Shown piece by piece: positions 17,678 to 26,676 of a DNA stretch of 56,476 nucleotides (position 1 is its first letter; each line of letters opens with the position of its first letter). The notes beneath the pieces were generated by a model, which saw only the letters and a program-made list of their open reading frames with translations, was not told the origin of the DNA and made no database searches. The DNA lies in the NCBI RefSeq assembly GCF_029959445.1, contig NZ_JASCOR010000008.1:1-56476 (forward strand). The letters run 5' to 3'. Source of the DNA: Stenotrophomonas sp. PS02298. Its GTDB lineage: Bacteria > Pseudomonadota > Gammaproteobacteria > Xanthomonadales > Xanthomonadaceae. The position numbers and the translations under genes were made by a program.

Positions 17678-18613
17678 TCAACGACGCTGCTTATCCGCCG
17701 CCCCCTGCCCAATGGTCGAGGCAGCCACTGCGGTTGAGTGCCGGGCCAGCTCGATGAAGGCGCGCACGTAATCGATGCTGGTGTCCGTTTCACGTGCGCC
17801 GAGGAAGATCTGTTTGGCGATCCCGCGAGCGCCCAGCCGCACCGGCACGACATCCATCCTGCTTGCATATTCTTCCACCAACCAACGTGGCAGCGCGGCC
17901 ACGCCACGGCCGCTGGCCACCATCTGCACCATGATGTCGGTGGTTTCGATGGCTTTGTGCCGTCTTGGTGTGATGCCTGCCGGCAGCAGGAACTGGCTGT
18001 AGATATCCAGTCGCTCGATATCCACCGGGTAGCTGATCAGGACCTCGCGGGCCAGCTGTTGCGGCTTCACGTAAGCCGCCGACGCGAGGGGATGGTCCTT
18101 GGCCACGACCAGCACCTGCTCGTAGTCGAACACAGGCTCGAACTTCAGGCCCGGCTTGAACAAAGGGTCGGGCGTGACCAGCAGGTCGATCTCGTAGCCG
18201 AACAACGCCCCGATACCACCGAACTGGAACTTCTGCCTGACGTCCACGTCCACGTCCGGCCAATCAACCAGATAAGGCGATACCACCTTGAGCAGCCATT
18301 GGTAGCAGGGGTGGCACTCCATGCCGATGCGCAGTGCACCGCGTTCGCCCTGCGCGAACTGGCCCAGGCGCTCTTCGGCCAGGTCCAGCTGCGGCAACAC
18401 CCGGTTGGCCACCGCCAACAGGTACTGCCCGGATTGGGTGAGCCGCAGGCTTCGGCCTTCACGCAGCCAGATGTCGGTACCCAGCTGCTGTTCGAGCTTG
18501 CGGATGCTGTGGCTCAGGGCTGACTGGGTCAGGTTCAACACGCCCGCGGCTGCGGTCAGCGAGCCCTGCTTTTCGACCTGCTGGACGATGCTCAGATGGA
18601 TGCGCTCAAGCAT
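17678..18613 (-). CDS. LysR-family regulator, MetR type
   Basis: A 311-residue LysR regulator: winged helix-turn-helix at about 1-60 (GSLTAAAGVLNLTQSALSHS, KLEQQLG), then a substrate-binding domain. The wording GMECHPCYQWL near residue 97, FEPVFDYEQVLVV and the C-terminal NHDQ-like region are characteristic of MetR, which senses homocysteine. The gene is divergent from msuE-mesX-mesD across 116 bases containing a perfect TGAA-N5-TTCA site, the consensus of MetR. It probably activates the methionine genes and may be co-transcribed with the MetF-like gene downstream. Confidence 0.88.
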   Translation of the reverse strand: MLERIHLSIVQQVEKQGSLTAAAGVLNLTQSALSHSIRKLEQQLGTDIWLREGRSLRLTQSGQYLLAVANRVLPQLDLAEERLGQFAQGERGALRIGMECHPCYQWLLKVVSPYLVDWPDVDVDVRQKFQFGGIGALFGYEIDLLVTPDPLFKPGLKFEPVFDYEQVLVVAKDHPLASAAYVKPQQLAREVLISYPVDIERLDIYSQFLLPAGITPRRHKAIETTDIMVQMVASGRGVAALPRWLVEEYASRMDVVPVRLGARGIAKQIFLGARETDTSIDYVRAFIELARHSTAVAASTIGQGAADKQRR

Positions 18614-18618
18614 GTGAA

Positions 18619-18631
18619 TGAATTTTCTTCA
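18619..18631. promoter_or_regulatory. MetR-type operator TGAA-N5-TTCA
   Basis: The sequence TGAATTTTCTTCA is a perfect match to the published MetR consensus TGAANNNNNTTCA. It sits only 5 bases upstream of the regulator's own start, in the divergent region shared with msuE, so it fits autoregulation as well as control of msuE-mesX-mesD. Confidence 0.7.
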
Positions 18632-18637
18632 TGGAAT

Positions 18638-18659
18638 GGTGAAATTAAACCATTTTACC
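18638..18659. promoter_or_regulatory. second imperfect inverted repeat in the divergent promoter
   Basis: GGTGAAAT-TAAACC-ATTTTACC has 7 of 8 complementary positions, and an inner pair TGGT-N8-ACCA spans the same centre. It lies between the MetR site and msuE and could be an activation site for the same LysR regulator. No regulator is proven. Confidence 0.4.
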
Positions 18660-18729
18660 TCATGGAAAACCGCAACTAGGATCGAACCTCACCAGCTGCT
18701 CCATTCAGCTGCCTGACGATCCAGCCCCC

Positions 18730-19329
18730 ATGAAGGCAGAAATGACACACCCTCCCCCACTTCGCGTCGTCGCCGTTTCCGGCGGGCTGCATCGCCCCTC
18801 CAAGGCCGCAACCCTGGTCGAGCATCTATCGAAGCTGATTGCAGCCCAGGTTCACTGCGAAACCCAGCTCGTCGAGCTGGGCCAGCTTGCCCCGCACATG
18901 ACCGGTACCGTCAGACGCAGCGAACTGCCCGATACGGTGGAGCTCGGACTGGCAGCAGTCGAGCAGGCGGATGTGCTGGTGGTCGCCACGCCGGTTTACC
19001 GCGGCTCTTACACGGGGCTGTTCAAGCACTTCTTCGATTTCATTCACCAGGACGCATTGATTGATACGCCGGTGTTGTTGGCCGCCACCGGCGGCAGCGA
19101 GCGCCACGCGCTGATGATCGACCACCAGCTGCGGCCACTTTTCAGCTTCTTCCAGGCACGAACCTTGCCGCTGGGCGTGTACGCGACCGACAAGGACTTC
19201 GCCGGTCACACGCTGCACAACGCGGATCTGATCCAACGCGCCAAGCTGGCGGTTGAACGCGCGTTGCCGGTGATCGAGCTGACACGCGGCACCGAAGCAC
19301 GCACCGCCAGAGCCATCGTCGCTGCCTGA
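18730..19329 (+). CDS. msuE: NAD(P)H-dependent FMN reductase (MsuE family)
   Basis: A 199-residue flavodoxin-fold FMN reductase. The phosphate-binding loop is VVAVSGGLHRPSK (about 12-24), and the flavin-binding TPVYRGSYTGLFKHFFD segment and LLAATGGSERH follow, the MsuE/SsuE pattern. These enzymes supply reduced FMN to a partner oxygenase. Here the next gene encodes MesX, a protein needed for an oxygen-dependent methionine synthase, so supplying reduced flavin to MesX is the natural guess. The start is 18730 or the in-frame ATG at 18742; neither has a strong ribosome-binding site. Confidence 0.85.
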   Translation: MKAEMTHPPPLRVVAVSGGLHRPSKAATLVEHLSKLIAAQVHCETQLVELGQLAPHMTGTVRRSELPDTVELGLAAVEQADVLVVATPVYRGSYTGLFKHFFDFIHQDALIDTPVLLAATGGSERHALMIDHQLRPLFSFFQARTLPLGVYATDKDFAGHTLHNADLIQRAKLAVERALPVIELTRGTEARTARAIVAA

Positions 19330-19403
19330 AAGCGAACTCCCCCACCGAATCAGCGCAGCGCTGTGCCGGCCCCTTTCCGCTGAACCTACGGTAGTGCACC
19401 GCC

Positions 19404-20387
19404 ATGAAAGACAGTTTTGAATTCAGCCTCAAGCGTATCCGCTTCGATGAAAACTACCAGCCATTGGACAGTACGCGGTTGACAACCAACTTCGCCAATC
19501 TGGCCAGGGGCAACAGCCGCCAGGAAAACCTGCGCAATACGCTGAGGATGATAGACAACCGGTTCAACAGCCTTGCCGGTTGGGACAACCCGATGGGTGA
19601 CCGCTATTCCGTTGAACTTGAGATCATCTCGGCCGAGATGGGCGTATCGGGCGTGGGCCAGGCCGATGCATTTCCGCTGATCGAGATATTGAAGACAAGC
19701 ATCGTTGACCGTCAGACCAGGACACGCATCGAAGGAATCGTTGGCAACAACTTCTCGTCCTACGTGCGTGACTATGACTTCAGCGTGCTGTTGCCGGACT
19801 ACAACAGCAACCGGACAGCTTTTTCCACACCGGACGACTTTGGCGACCTGCACGGAAAGCTGTTCAAGCACTTCGTGAATTCGCGCGCCTACAAGAAAAA
19901 CTTCAACAAACTGCCGGTGATCTGCATCAGCGCGTCCAGCAGCAAGATCTACCACCGCACTGCCAATCACCACCCCGCGCTTGGCGTGGAGTATCTGCAG
20001 AACGAGCTTTCCTCAACCGATCAGTACTTCGCGAAGATGGGAATGCAGGTCCGCTTCTTCATGCCGCCGGACAGCGTTGCGCCACTGGCGTTCTACTTCT
20101 TTGGTGACCTGCTGGGCGACTACACCGACCTGGAACTCATCGGCACCATCAGCACGATGGAGACCTTCCAGAAGATCTACCGGCCCGAGATCTACAACGC
20201 CAACTCTGCCGCAGGAAGTGTTTACCAGCCCAGCCTGAAGCACCAGGACTACTCCCTGACAAAGATTGTCTATGACCGTGAAGAACGCAGTCAGTTGGCG
20301 ATCAAGCAAGGACGCTTCACCGAAGAGCATTTCATCAAGCCGCATCGGCAGACGCTGGAACGGTGGGCCGCTGCCTGCCCGCTCTGA
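19404..20387 (+). CDS. mesX: DUF1852 protein, putative oxygenase MesX
   Basis: A 327-residue protein of the DUF1852 family. It begins MKDSFEFSLKRIRFDE; characteristic stretches are NNFSSYVRDYDFSVLLPDY, CISASSSKIYHR and LEYL-like/FYFFGD segments. Published genetics on MesD in aerobic bacteria showed that this family and oxygen are both required for MesD activity and that neither 5-methyl-THF nor cobalamin is needed; the chemistry and methyl donor are unknown. Gene order here (FMN reductase, DUF1852, MesD) supports a flavin- and O2-dependent role. Start at 19404, 74 bases after msuE, with only a weak ribosome-binding site. Confidence 0.9.
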   Translation: MKDSFEFSLKRIRFDENYQPLDSTRLTTNFANLARGNSRQENLRNTLRMIDNRFNSLAGWDNPMGDRYSVELEIISAEMGVSGVGQADAFPLIEILKTSIVDRQTRTRIEGIVGNNFSSYVRDYDFSVLLPDYNSNRTAFSTPDDFGDLHGKLFKHFVNSRAYKKNFNKLPVICISASSSKIYHRTANHHPALGVEYLQNELSSTDQYFAKMGMQVRFFMPPDSVAPLAFYFFGDLLGDYTDLELIGTISTMETFQKIYRPEIYNANSAAGSVYQPSLKHQDYSLTKIVYDREERSQLAIKQGRFTEEHFIKPHRQTLERWAAACPL

Positions 20388-20416
20388 TCACTCCAAGGAA
20401 AATGAATCTACCCGCC

Positions 20417-21445
20417 ATGAAGAAATTGTTGCCTACCTCTACCGCCGGCAGCCTGCCAAAACCTGCCTGGCTTGCCCAGCCAGAGAAGCTCTGGTCACCG
20501 TGGAAGCTGCAGGACGAAGAATTGCTTGAAGGCAAGCAGGATGCCCTGCGTCTATCGCTGCACGAACAGTTGCAGGCAGGAATTGACATCGTCAGCGATG
20601 GTGAGCAGACCCGCCAACACTTCGTCACCACCTTCATCGAGCACCTGGATGGCGTTGACTTCGAAAAACGCGAGACGGTGCGGATCCGCAACCGTTACGA
20701 CGCCAGCGTACCCACCGTCGTGGGCGACGTCAGCCGGCAGAAGCCGGTATTCGTTGAGGATGCCAAGTTCCTGCGCCAGCAGACCAGGCAGCCGATCAAA
20801 TGGGCCCTACCTGGCCCGATGACAATGATCGATACGCTCTACGATGATCACTACAGGAGTCGCGAAAAACTTGCTTGGGAGTTCGCCAGAATCCTCAATC
20901 AGGAAGCCAGGGAGCTGGAGGCAGCGGGCGTTGACATCATCCAGTTCGACGAGCCCGCCTTCAATGTCTTCTTCGATGAAGTCAATGACTGGGGTGTTGC
21001 CGCACTTGAGCGAGCGATCGAAGGGCTCAAGTGCGAGACTGCCGTTCACATCTGCTACGGCTACGGCATCAAGGCCAATACCGACTGGAAGAAGACCCTG
21101 GGCTCGGAGTGGCGCCAGTATGAGGAGTCGTTCCCGAAGCTGCAGCAGTCCAACATCGACATCATCTCGCTGGAATGCCAGAACTCGCATGTTCCCATTG
21201 ACCTGATCGAGCTGGTACGCGGCAAGAAGGTGATGGTGGGTGCCATCGACGTGGCCAGCGACCTCATTGAAACCCCGGAGGATGTAGCCAGTACCCTGCG
21301 CAAGGCACTGCAGTTCGTGGATGCGGACAAGCTCTATCCTTCCACCAATTGCGGCATGGCACCGCTGTCTCGGCACGTGGCCAGAGGCAAGCTGCATGCA
21401 CTCAGTGCCGGTGCAGAGATCGTTCGTCGCGAACTAGTGGCCTGA
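20417..21445 (+). CDS. mesD: folate-independent core methionine synthase MesD
   Basis: A 342-residue MetE-like catalytic domain that lacks the N-terminal folate-binding half of MetE (about 750 residues). It starts KKLLPTSTAGSLPKP and has WALPGPMTM and DIIQFDEP. The zinc ligands of MetE all have counterparts: H and C in VHICYGYG, E in ISLECQNS and C in STNCGMAPL. It methylates homocysteine to methionine; in the MesD family this depends on DUF1852, whose gene lies 29 bases upstream. The start could instead be 20402; AAGGA at 20395-20399 is very close to that ATG and 17 bases from the one I chose, whose N-terminus fits the family. Confidence 0.9.
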   Translation: MKKLLPTSTAGSLPKPAWLAQPEKLWSPWKLQDEELLEGKQDALRLSLHEQLQAGIDIVSDGEQTRQHFVTTFIEHLDGVDFEKRETVRIRNRYDASVPTVVGDVSRQKPVFVEDAKFLRQQTRQPIKWALPGPMTMIDTLYDDHYRSREKLAWEFARILNQEARELEAAGVDIIQFDEPAFNVFFDEVNDWGVAALERAIEGLKCETAVHICYGYGIKANTDWKKTLGSEWRQYEESFPKLQQSNIDIISLECQNSHVPIDLIELVRGKKVMVGAIDVASDLIETPEDVASTLRKALQFVDADKLYPSTNCGMAPLSRHVARGKLHALSAGAEIVRRELVA

Positions 21446-21450
21446 ACTAC

Positions 21451-21479
21451 GTAGCCCGGGTAAGCGCAGCGCACCCGGG
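21451..21479. repeat. GTAG-headed palindrome CCCGGGT...ACCCGGG
   Basis: GTAG is followed by a perfect 7+7 inverted repeat (CCCGGGT at 21455-21461 and ACCCGGG at 21473-21479) with an 11-base GCGC-rich loop. It starts 5 bases after the mesD stop. It resembles the REP-like extragenic palindromes common in Xanthomonadaceae and may also stop or stabilise the mesD transcript. Confidence 0.6.
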
Positions 21480-21558
21480 AAACGTGTTTGACAGGTTCGG
21501 GACGCAGGGCTTGCGGGCGCCAGATCGTGGAAGTTTTATCCTCTACTACGTCCCATCG

Positions 21559-22119
21559 TCAACCGCGCGCACGCCGGTAGTGCATGACAACTGCGCCGTT
21601 GCGCAGCGGCGTCGACGATATCAGCTCCAGCCGTCGTGTATTGAACAGCCCGCGCTGGTAAAGCGTCGGGCCGTGCCCGGCGATCCTCGGGTGGACGAGG
21701 AACTTGTACTCGTCGATCAGATTCAGCCGATCCAACTCGGTAGCGAGCATGCCGCTACCGAGCAGCACCCCAGCCGGCGTTGCCTCCTTGAGGTTCTGCA
21801 CGCTCATGCGCAAGTCCCCGCCGATGTGGTGGCTGTTGGTCCAAGGGAACGCTGTTCGAACCGAGGACACCACGTACTTCGGCTTGACCTCCAGCCCGAT
21901 CGCCCAGTCACGCATCGCCTGCGCGGCTTCCACTTCGCCGCGAGCAACTGCCGGCCAGTAGCTCTCCATCATCTCGTAGGTGACCCGTCCCCAGAGCATC
22001 GCCCCGGCTTGATCCATAAGGCGACTGAAGAAGGCGTGTGTCTCGTCGTCGGCGATGCCCTCCTGATGGTCGATGCAACCGTCCAGGGTGATGTTCAGGC
22101 TGAAGGTCAGAAGTCCCAC
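21559..22119 (-). CDS. dihydrofolate reductase-family (RibD C-terminal-like) protein
   Basis: A 186-residue protein of the RibD C-terminal / DHFR-like fold. It starts LLTFSLNITLDGC, then AGAMLWGRVTYEMMESYWP, VKPKYVVSS and GSGMLATELDRLNLIDEY-FLVHPRIAG, the NADPH-fold pattern of this family. I place the start at GTG 22119 because the family starts at this point and no ATG lies in frame close by; an overlapping ATG in another frame stops after 8 codons. The family contains many uncharacterised reductases, so the substrate is open. Confidence 0.78.
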   Translation of the reverse strand: MGLLTFSLNITLDGCIDHQEGIADDETHAFFSRLMDQAGAMLWGRVTYEMMESYWPAVARGEVEAAQAMRDWAIGLEVKPKYVVSSVRTAFPWTNSHHIGGDLRMSVQNLKEATPAGVLLGSGMLATELDRLNLIDEYKFLVHPRIAGHGPTLYQRGLFNTRRLELISSTPLRNGAVVMHYRRARG

Positions 22120-22205
22120 GCGAGCGTGCTCATGGTTGGGCGTTCCACTGGATTGTCGTTCGTCGGCGGACGCATTGCAGTACCCGGCTGCTATCCCTGT
22201 CGCAA

Positions 22206-22865
22206 TCAGCCTGCGCTTGCTTGTACCCCGGAAACTGACGAGGCGAGGATGATCTGTGCAACATAGTAGAGCGGCAACCCCCAGAGCTTGTTGCTGGCGC
22301 CCGGTGCGACGAAGCGATTGCGGGCAACAGCGATGCCCGAGATCGCAAACATCACCGCAGCAGCTGCAAGCTGCCACGTTCCAGAGGCAGCGCTTATGGC
22401 GATCGCCAAGGCGCACATGGCAATGATAGCGGTCACATACGCCATGACTGCGGCGCGATGGAAGGCTTTCAAATAGCTCCACAGCCAGGCGATTACCGCG
22501 ATTCCAAGACAGCTCATCACGGCGAACGCTACCGCCAGTGCCGTGCTTGCGATGGGTAGCGATGCGAACGCCATCGCGTAAGCAACATGCGCAAGCAGGA
22601 AGCTCGCCAGGCCGAGCAGGAAGAGACGGCTCTTCTGGGACAACAGCAAGACGTCGCCCACCCACCCTAGCCCCAGTCCGACCAGGATCAATTGACCATA
22701 GACCGATGCTGTCGCGTCCAGCTGAAGCGCCAAGGCCAGGAACGCCGTACTGGCGAGGATCTTCAGCAGAACTTTGCCACGCTTCCAGCCGCGGTACTCA
22801 CAGACGATCAGGACGGCACAGGCAGCAAGACAAATGACGATGGTTGAGCCTGTTGCGGTCACCAT
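22206..22865 (-). CDS. YhhN-family membrane protein (lysoplasmalogenase-like)
   Basis: A 219-residue protein with about eight membrane helices. It contains LGLGWVGDVLLL and SFLLAHVAYA, close to the conserved G-D-x-LL and F-x-AH-xY motifs of the YhhN/TMEM86 family, whose characterised animal members hydrolyse lysoplasmalogen. The start at 22865 removes 26 soluble residues that do not belong to the family. Activity in bacteria is inferred only from the family. Confidence 0.82.
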   Translation of the reverse strand: MVTATGSTIVICLAACAVLIVCEYRGWKRGKVLLKILASTAFLALALQLDATASVYGQLILVGLGLGWVGDVLLLSQKSRLFLLGLASFLLAHVAYAMAFASLPIASTALAVAFAVMSCLGIAVIAWLWSYLKAFHRAAVMAYVTAIIAMCALAIAISAASGTWQLAAAAVMFAISGIAVARNRFVAPGASNKLWGLPLYYVAQIILASSVSGVQASAG

Positions 22866-23152
22866 GATGGTCTGCGTTTCCCCAACGCTGCAAAGATGCC
22901 TTTTGTAAAAGGCGGGTGCTGTCGGCTGTTTCAGGGCAGCCATGGGGCAAACGAGTTCCCCGCCGACGATTCACCAAGATTGCCTTGGCCAGTACCTGAT
23001 AGGCAACAGACACCATCAAACCCGGCCGATGCGCCTTCCGTTCTGGTGCGCCTGCCTAGGCATTCCCATCACATGCTTGCGCTATTCTTCGACCCAGCAA
23101 GCACGCTCCAGAACTCCACATCGCCCAGCCAAGCCGTCAGGTCGCCGCCCGC

Positions 23153-23995
23153 ATGTCCAGAGTCGATCCAACTGCTGCCGACGAAATGCCTCCGGGAGTC
23201 GCCGCGAGACGAACACTCCGCTGGTGCAAGGGGGAGCGGAGCACCATCGTCGATAGCGTAGCCGAGGAAGTGCCCGTTGCGATGCATTACAACGGTGTGC
23301 CCTTCTCGGTAATGATGGCCACACCGTCAGATCTTGAAGACCTGGCACTCGGCTTCTCGCTGACCGAAGGTCTCATCACCGATGCGGCCGAGTTGATCGA
23401 GGTCGAGGTAAGCCCCTGCATCGAAGGCGTCGAACTTCATATGCAGGTGACCAGCACAGCACCTGCTGCCTCCCTGCAAGCCGCTTCTGCCCGTGCATTA
23501 CCCGGCCGCAGCGGCTGCGGCTTGTGTGGCGCACGACTGCTGGAGGACGTCATGCGCCGGACACCTCCGATCGAGAGGCCCTCGACCTTTCCGCTTGCTT
23601 CATTGCGGTTGGCCCTGTCATCGCTTCCCGGAATGCAGCCCATGAACGTGGCTACCGGTTCCACCCATGCCGCGGCCTGGGTGCAGGCGGACGGTCGGAT
23701 CACGCATGTTCGTGAAGATGTCGGCCGGCACAATGCACTGGACAAGCTGGTTGGCGGTCTGCGACGTGGTTCCGTATCGACCGACGCCGGCCTGGTTCTC
23801 ATATCGAGCCGGGCCAGTTATGAAATGGTGAGCAAGGCGGCGCACGCTGGCATTGCGGTTGTTACTGCCGTTTCCGCGCCGACGGCACTTGCCATCGACC
23901 TGGCGAGCGCGGCCGGTATCTGCCTGATCGGCTTCGCCCGCCGTGACCGATTCAACGTGTACTCACATCCAGAGCGATTGCTTGGATTTGACTAG
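23153..23995 (+). CDS. fdhD: formate dehydrogenase accessory sulfurtransferase FdhD
   Basis: A 280-residue FdhD. It has EEVPVAMHYNGVPFSVMMATP, LEDLALGFSLTEG, the CGLC cysteine pair in SGCGLCGARLL (about residue 121) that carries sulfur from IscS, and the closing HVREDVGRHNALDK and SRASYEM segments. FdhD transfers sulfur to the molybdenum cofactor of formate dehydrogenase-type enzymes. It lies 321 bases before a YdeP-type molybdoenzyme on the same strand, its likely client. Confidence 0.95.
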   Translation: MSRVDPTAADEMPPGVAARRTLRWCKGERSTIVDSVAEEVPVAMHYNGVPFSVMMATPSDLEDLALGFSLTEGLITDAAELIEVEVSPCIEGVELHMQVTSTAPAASLQAASARALPGRSGCGLCGARLLEDVMRRTPPIERPSTFPLASLRLALSSLPGMQPMNVATGSTHAAAWVQADGRITHVREDVGRHNALDKLVGGLRRGSVSTDAGLVLISSRASYEMVSKAAHAGIAVVTAVSAPTALAIDLASAAGICLIGFARRDRFNVYSHPERLLGFD

Positions 23996-24316
23996 GGAAT
24001 GCCGAGGCACAGGAGGCAGCGAACAGACCAATGCCAGAGAAGCCCGTTCTGGAAATCACATGAAGCCAACATTCAGACGCTCAGTGTTGCAGCCATGGCT
24101 GGGAGTGCCGCGTTGACCGGGATGAACTCCGGTTGCTACCACCCGGGAGGTCCGCTTGATGGTCACTTCGTCTCGACCTGATTCTGCGTTACTCGCCAAA
24201 AGCAGCCTTTCCAGGCCCGCATCGCAAGTGACCAGATCGGATCGTCCTGGCCGGGCCACGGATTCAGGCTGTCCCTCCCCTTCCTTGATGTGCAAATACA
24301 AGAGTGAGACATCACC
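23996..24316. other. intergenic region between fdhD and molybdoenzyme gene
   Basis: Roughly 320 bases without a supported gene. Short minus-strand frames here have no recognisable domain. It presumably contains the promoter or leader of the molybdoenzyme gene. I see no terminator or repeat. Confidence 0.4.
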
Positions 24317-26593
24317 ATGAGCGAGAAGGACGTCCCCGGTATTCGCAAATACGATGCTCCGGCAGGCGGCTGGGGGGCGCTGCGGGCAACGGCCAAGGCG
24401 ATCAGTGATCAGATGGCCGCCCCGGAAGCGGCGATCACGCTGTTCCGGACCAACAAGCCGGAAGGCTTCGATTGCCCCGGCTGCGCGTGGCCTGACCGCA
24501 AGCACACCTCGACCTTCCAGTTCTGCGAGAACGGCGCGAAGGCGGTGACCTGGGAAGCCACCAAGAAACGGGTCACACCGGAGTTCTTCGCGGCAAATAC
24601 CGTTTCTTCGCTTCTGGAAATGACAGATTTCCAGCTGGAGGACCAAGGGCGCCTGACCCATCCCTTGGCGTACAACCCGGAAAAGGACATCTATGAGGCG
24701 GTGGAGTGGGATGAGGCGCTCAGCCGGATCGGGCAGATCCTACGCGAACAGCCAGGCCCGAACATGGTCGAGTTCTACACCTCCGGGCGCGCCTCCAACG
24801 AGGCTGCTTTCCTCTACCAGATCTTCGCCCGCGAATACGGAACCAACAACTTCCCCGATTGTTCCAACATGTGCCACGAGGCTACGAGTGTGGGCCTGCC
24901 GTCGTCGATAGGGATCGGCAAAGGCACCGTCTCGCTGGATGATTTCGACGCCTGCGAGCTGATCATTTCCATCGGGCACAATCCTGGGACCAACCACCCC
25001 CGCATGATGGGTACGCTGCACGAGGTTGCACGCCGTGGCGCACCCATCATCGTGCTCAATCCACTGCGCGAACGCGCCCTGGAGCGCTTCGCCGATCCGC
25101 AGGACCCGCTGGAGATGGCGACACTCGGGGCAACGGAGATCGCCTCTTCCTATCTGCAGCCGCGAATAGGCGGCGATGCCGCAGCACTGAAAGGCATCAT
25201 GAAGGCCCTGCTGGAGATGGAGGCGGCCGAGGGCAGAGATGCTGGCATTCTGGACCGCGCGTTCATTGAAGAACACACCCGGGGATTCGAGGCCCTCGCC
25301 GAAGACCTGCAGGCGGCGAGCTGGGACGGAATCGTGTCCGAATCAGGCTTGCTTGAGGACGACCTGCGCAAGGTCGCGCAGGCCTATGCCAAATCCAACG
25401 CCACCATCATCACCTACGGCATGGGGATTACCCAGCACAGCACGGGCACCAGGAATGTCCAGCAGATTGCCAACCTGCTGCTCCTGCGTGGCAACTTCGG
25501 CAAGCCCGGTGCGGGTATCTGTCCATTACGCGGGCATTCCAATGTGCAGGGGGACCGCAGCGTCGGCATCACCGAAAAGCCCAGCGTCGAGATGATCGAC
25601 CGAATCGAAAAGCGGTTCGGGTTCCGCGCGCCGGGCGAGCATGGCCACGATGCCGTTGCTGCCATGCAGGCCATCATTGAAGGCCGCTCGACCGTACTGA
25701 TCTGCCTCGGTGGAAATCTGGCGGTGGCGCTACCCGATGGCGACGCCTGTTTCGCTGGCATGCGTAGCCTGGAGATGTCGGTACACGTTGCGACCAAGCT
25801 CAATCGTAGTCATCTGCTGGTCTGCAAGAACACTTTCATCCTGCCCTGCCTCGGCCGAACCGAGCTGGACATTCAAGCCACCGGGCCGCAGGCGGTCACC
25901 GTGGAAGATTCGATGTCGATGGTGCATGCATCGCGGGGCAAGCTGAAACCTGCCTCCGAGCAGCTGCGTTCGGAACCGGCAATCGTTGCTGGCATCGCCA
26001 GCGCAACCCTGCCATCGAGTCGCGTGCAGTGGATGGAAATGGTGGCCGACTATGACCTGATACGCGAAGCCATCGAAGCGGTGTTCCCCGACTTTTCGGA
26101 CTACAACGCCAGGATCCGGATTCCCGGTGGGTTCCGCCTTCCTTTGCCACCTACCGAACGCATCTGGCGCACCGCATCGGGCAAGGCCGAGTTCCTCCGC
26201 TTCCCGGGACTGGCTGAAGACCCGAAACCCGTCGACAACGCAGTACTGAGGCTGGCCACCATCCGCAGCCACGACCAGTACAACACCACGATCTACAGCC
26301 TCGATGATCGCTACCGGGGCGTCTTCGGCCGCCGCGATGTCGTGTTCATGAACGAAACAGACATGAGCGAGCGCGGGATCCAGCAAGGGGATCGGATCCG
26401 TATCAGGACGGCGCTGGACAACGAGGACGACAGGGTTCTAGAGAACGTCATTGCGGTCAGCTACCAGATTTCCCGTGGCTCGGTAGCGACGTATTACCCG
26501 GAAGGGAACTGCCTCATTCCACTGAGCTACATCGACCCTGCCAGTGGCACGCCTTCCTACAAATCGGTGCCGGTGCACATCAGCTTGGCGTAG
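24317..26593 (+). CDS. FdhF/YdeP-family molybdopterin oxidoreductase
   Basis: A 758-residue bis-MGD molybdenum enzyme of the FdhF/YdeP type. The N-terminal iron-sulfur region is reduced to FDCPGCAWPD (about 51-60). The expected metal ligand is Cys at about residue 186 in NMCHEATSVG, where E. coli FdhF has selenocysteine. GHNPGTNHPRM, GGNLAVALPDGD and the C-terminal molydopterin-binding domain (SHDQYNTTIYS, RGSVATYYPEGN) follow. In E. coli, YdeP is linked to acid resistance; its substrate is unknown. Location next to fdhD supports a formate dehydrogenase-like cofactor. No electron-transfer subunits lie nearby. Confidence 0.9.
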   Translation: MSEKDVPGIRKYDAPAGGWGALRATAKAISDQMAAPEAAITLFRTNKPEGFDCPGCAWPDRKHTSTFQFCENGAKAVTWEATKKRVTPEFFAANTVSSLLEMTDFQLEDQGRLTHPLAYNPEKDIYEAVEWDEALSRIGQILREQPGPNMVEFYTSGRASNEAAFLYQIFAREYGTNNFPDCSNMCHEATSVGLPSSIGIGKGTVSLDDFDACELIISIGHNPGTNHPRMMGTLHEVARRGAPIIVLNPLRERALERFADPQDPLEMATLGATEIASSYLQPRIGGDAAALKGIMKALLEMEAAEGRDAGILDRAFIEEHTRGFEALAEDLQAASWDGIVSESGLLEDDLRKVAQAYAKSNATIITYGMGITQHSTGTRNVQQIANLLLLRGNFGKPGAGICPLRGHSNVQGDRSVGITEKPSVEMIDRIEKRFGFRAPGEHGHDAVAAMQAIIEGRSTVLICLGGNLAVALPDGDACFAGMRSLEMSVHVATKLNRSHLLVCKNTFILPCLGRTELDIQATGPQAVTVEDSMSMVHASRGKLKPASEQLRSEPAIVAGIASATLPSSRVQWMEMVADYDLIREAIEAVFPDFSDYNARIRIPGGFRLPLPPTERIWRTASGKAEFLRFPGLAEDPKPVDNAVLRLATIRSHDQYNTTIYSLDDRYRGVFGRRDVVFMNETDMSERGIQQGDRIRIRTALDNEDDRVLENVIAVSYQISRGSVATYYPEGNCLIPLSYIDPASGTPSYKSVPVHISLA

Positions 26594-26676
26594 TCACGCT
26601 CCCGCATTCGTGACACGTGATGGTTGAAGACTGTCGGGGCGAGAGGTTTCAGGTGGCGTTGCTTTGTAACGCTGCG

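Noticed and set aside
22117..22134. ATG at 22134 as start of the DHFR-like gene
   Set aside because: It is in another frame and meets TGA after eight codons; GTG 22119 is in frame with the family N-terminus.
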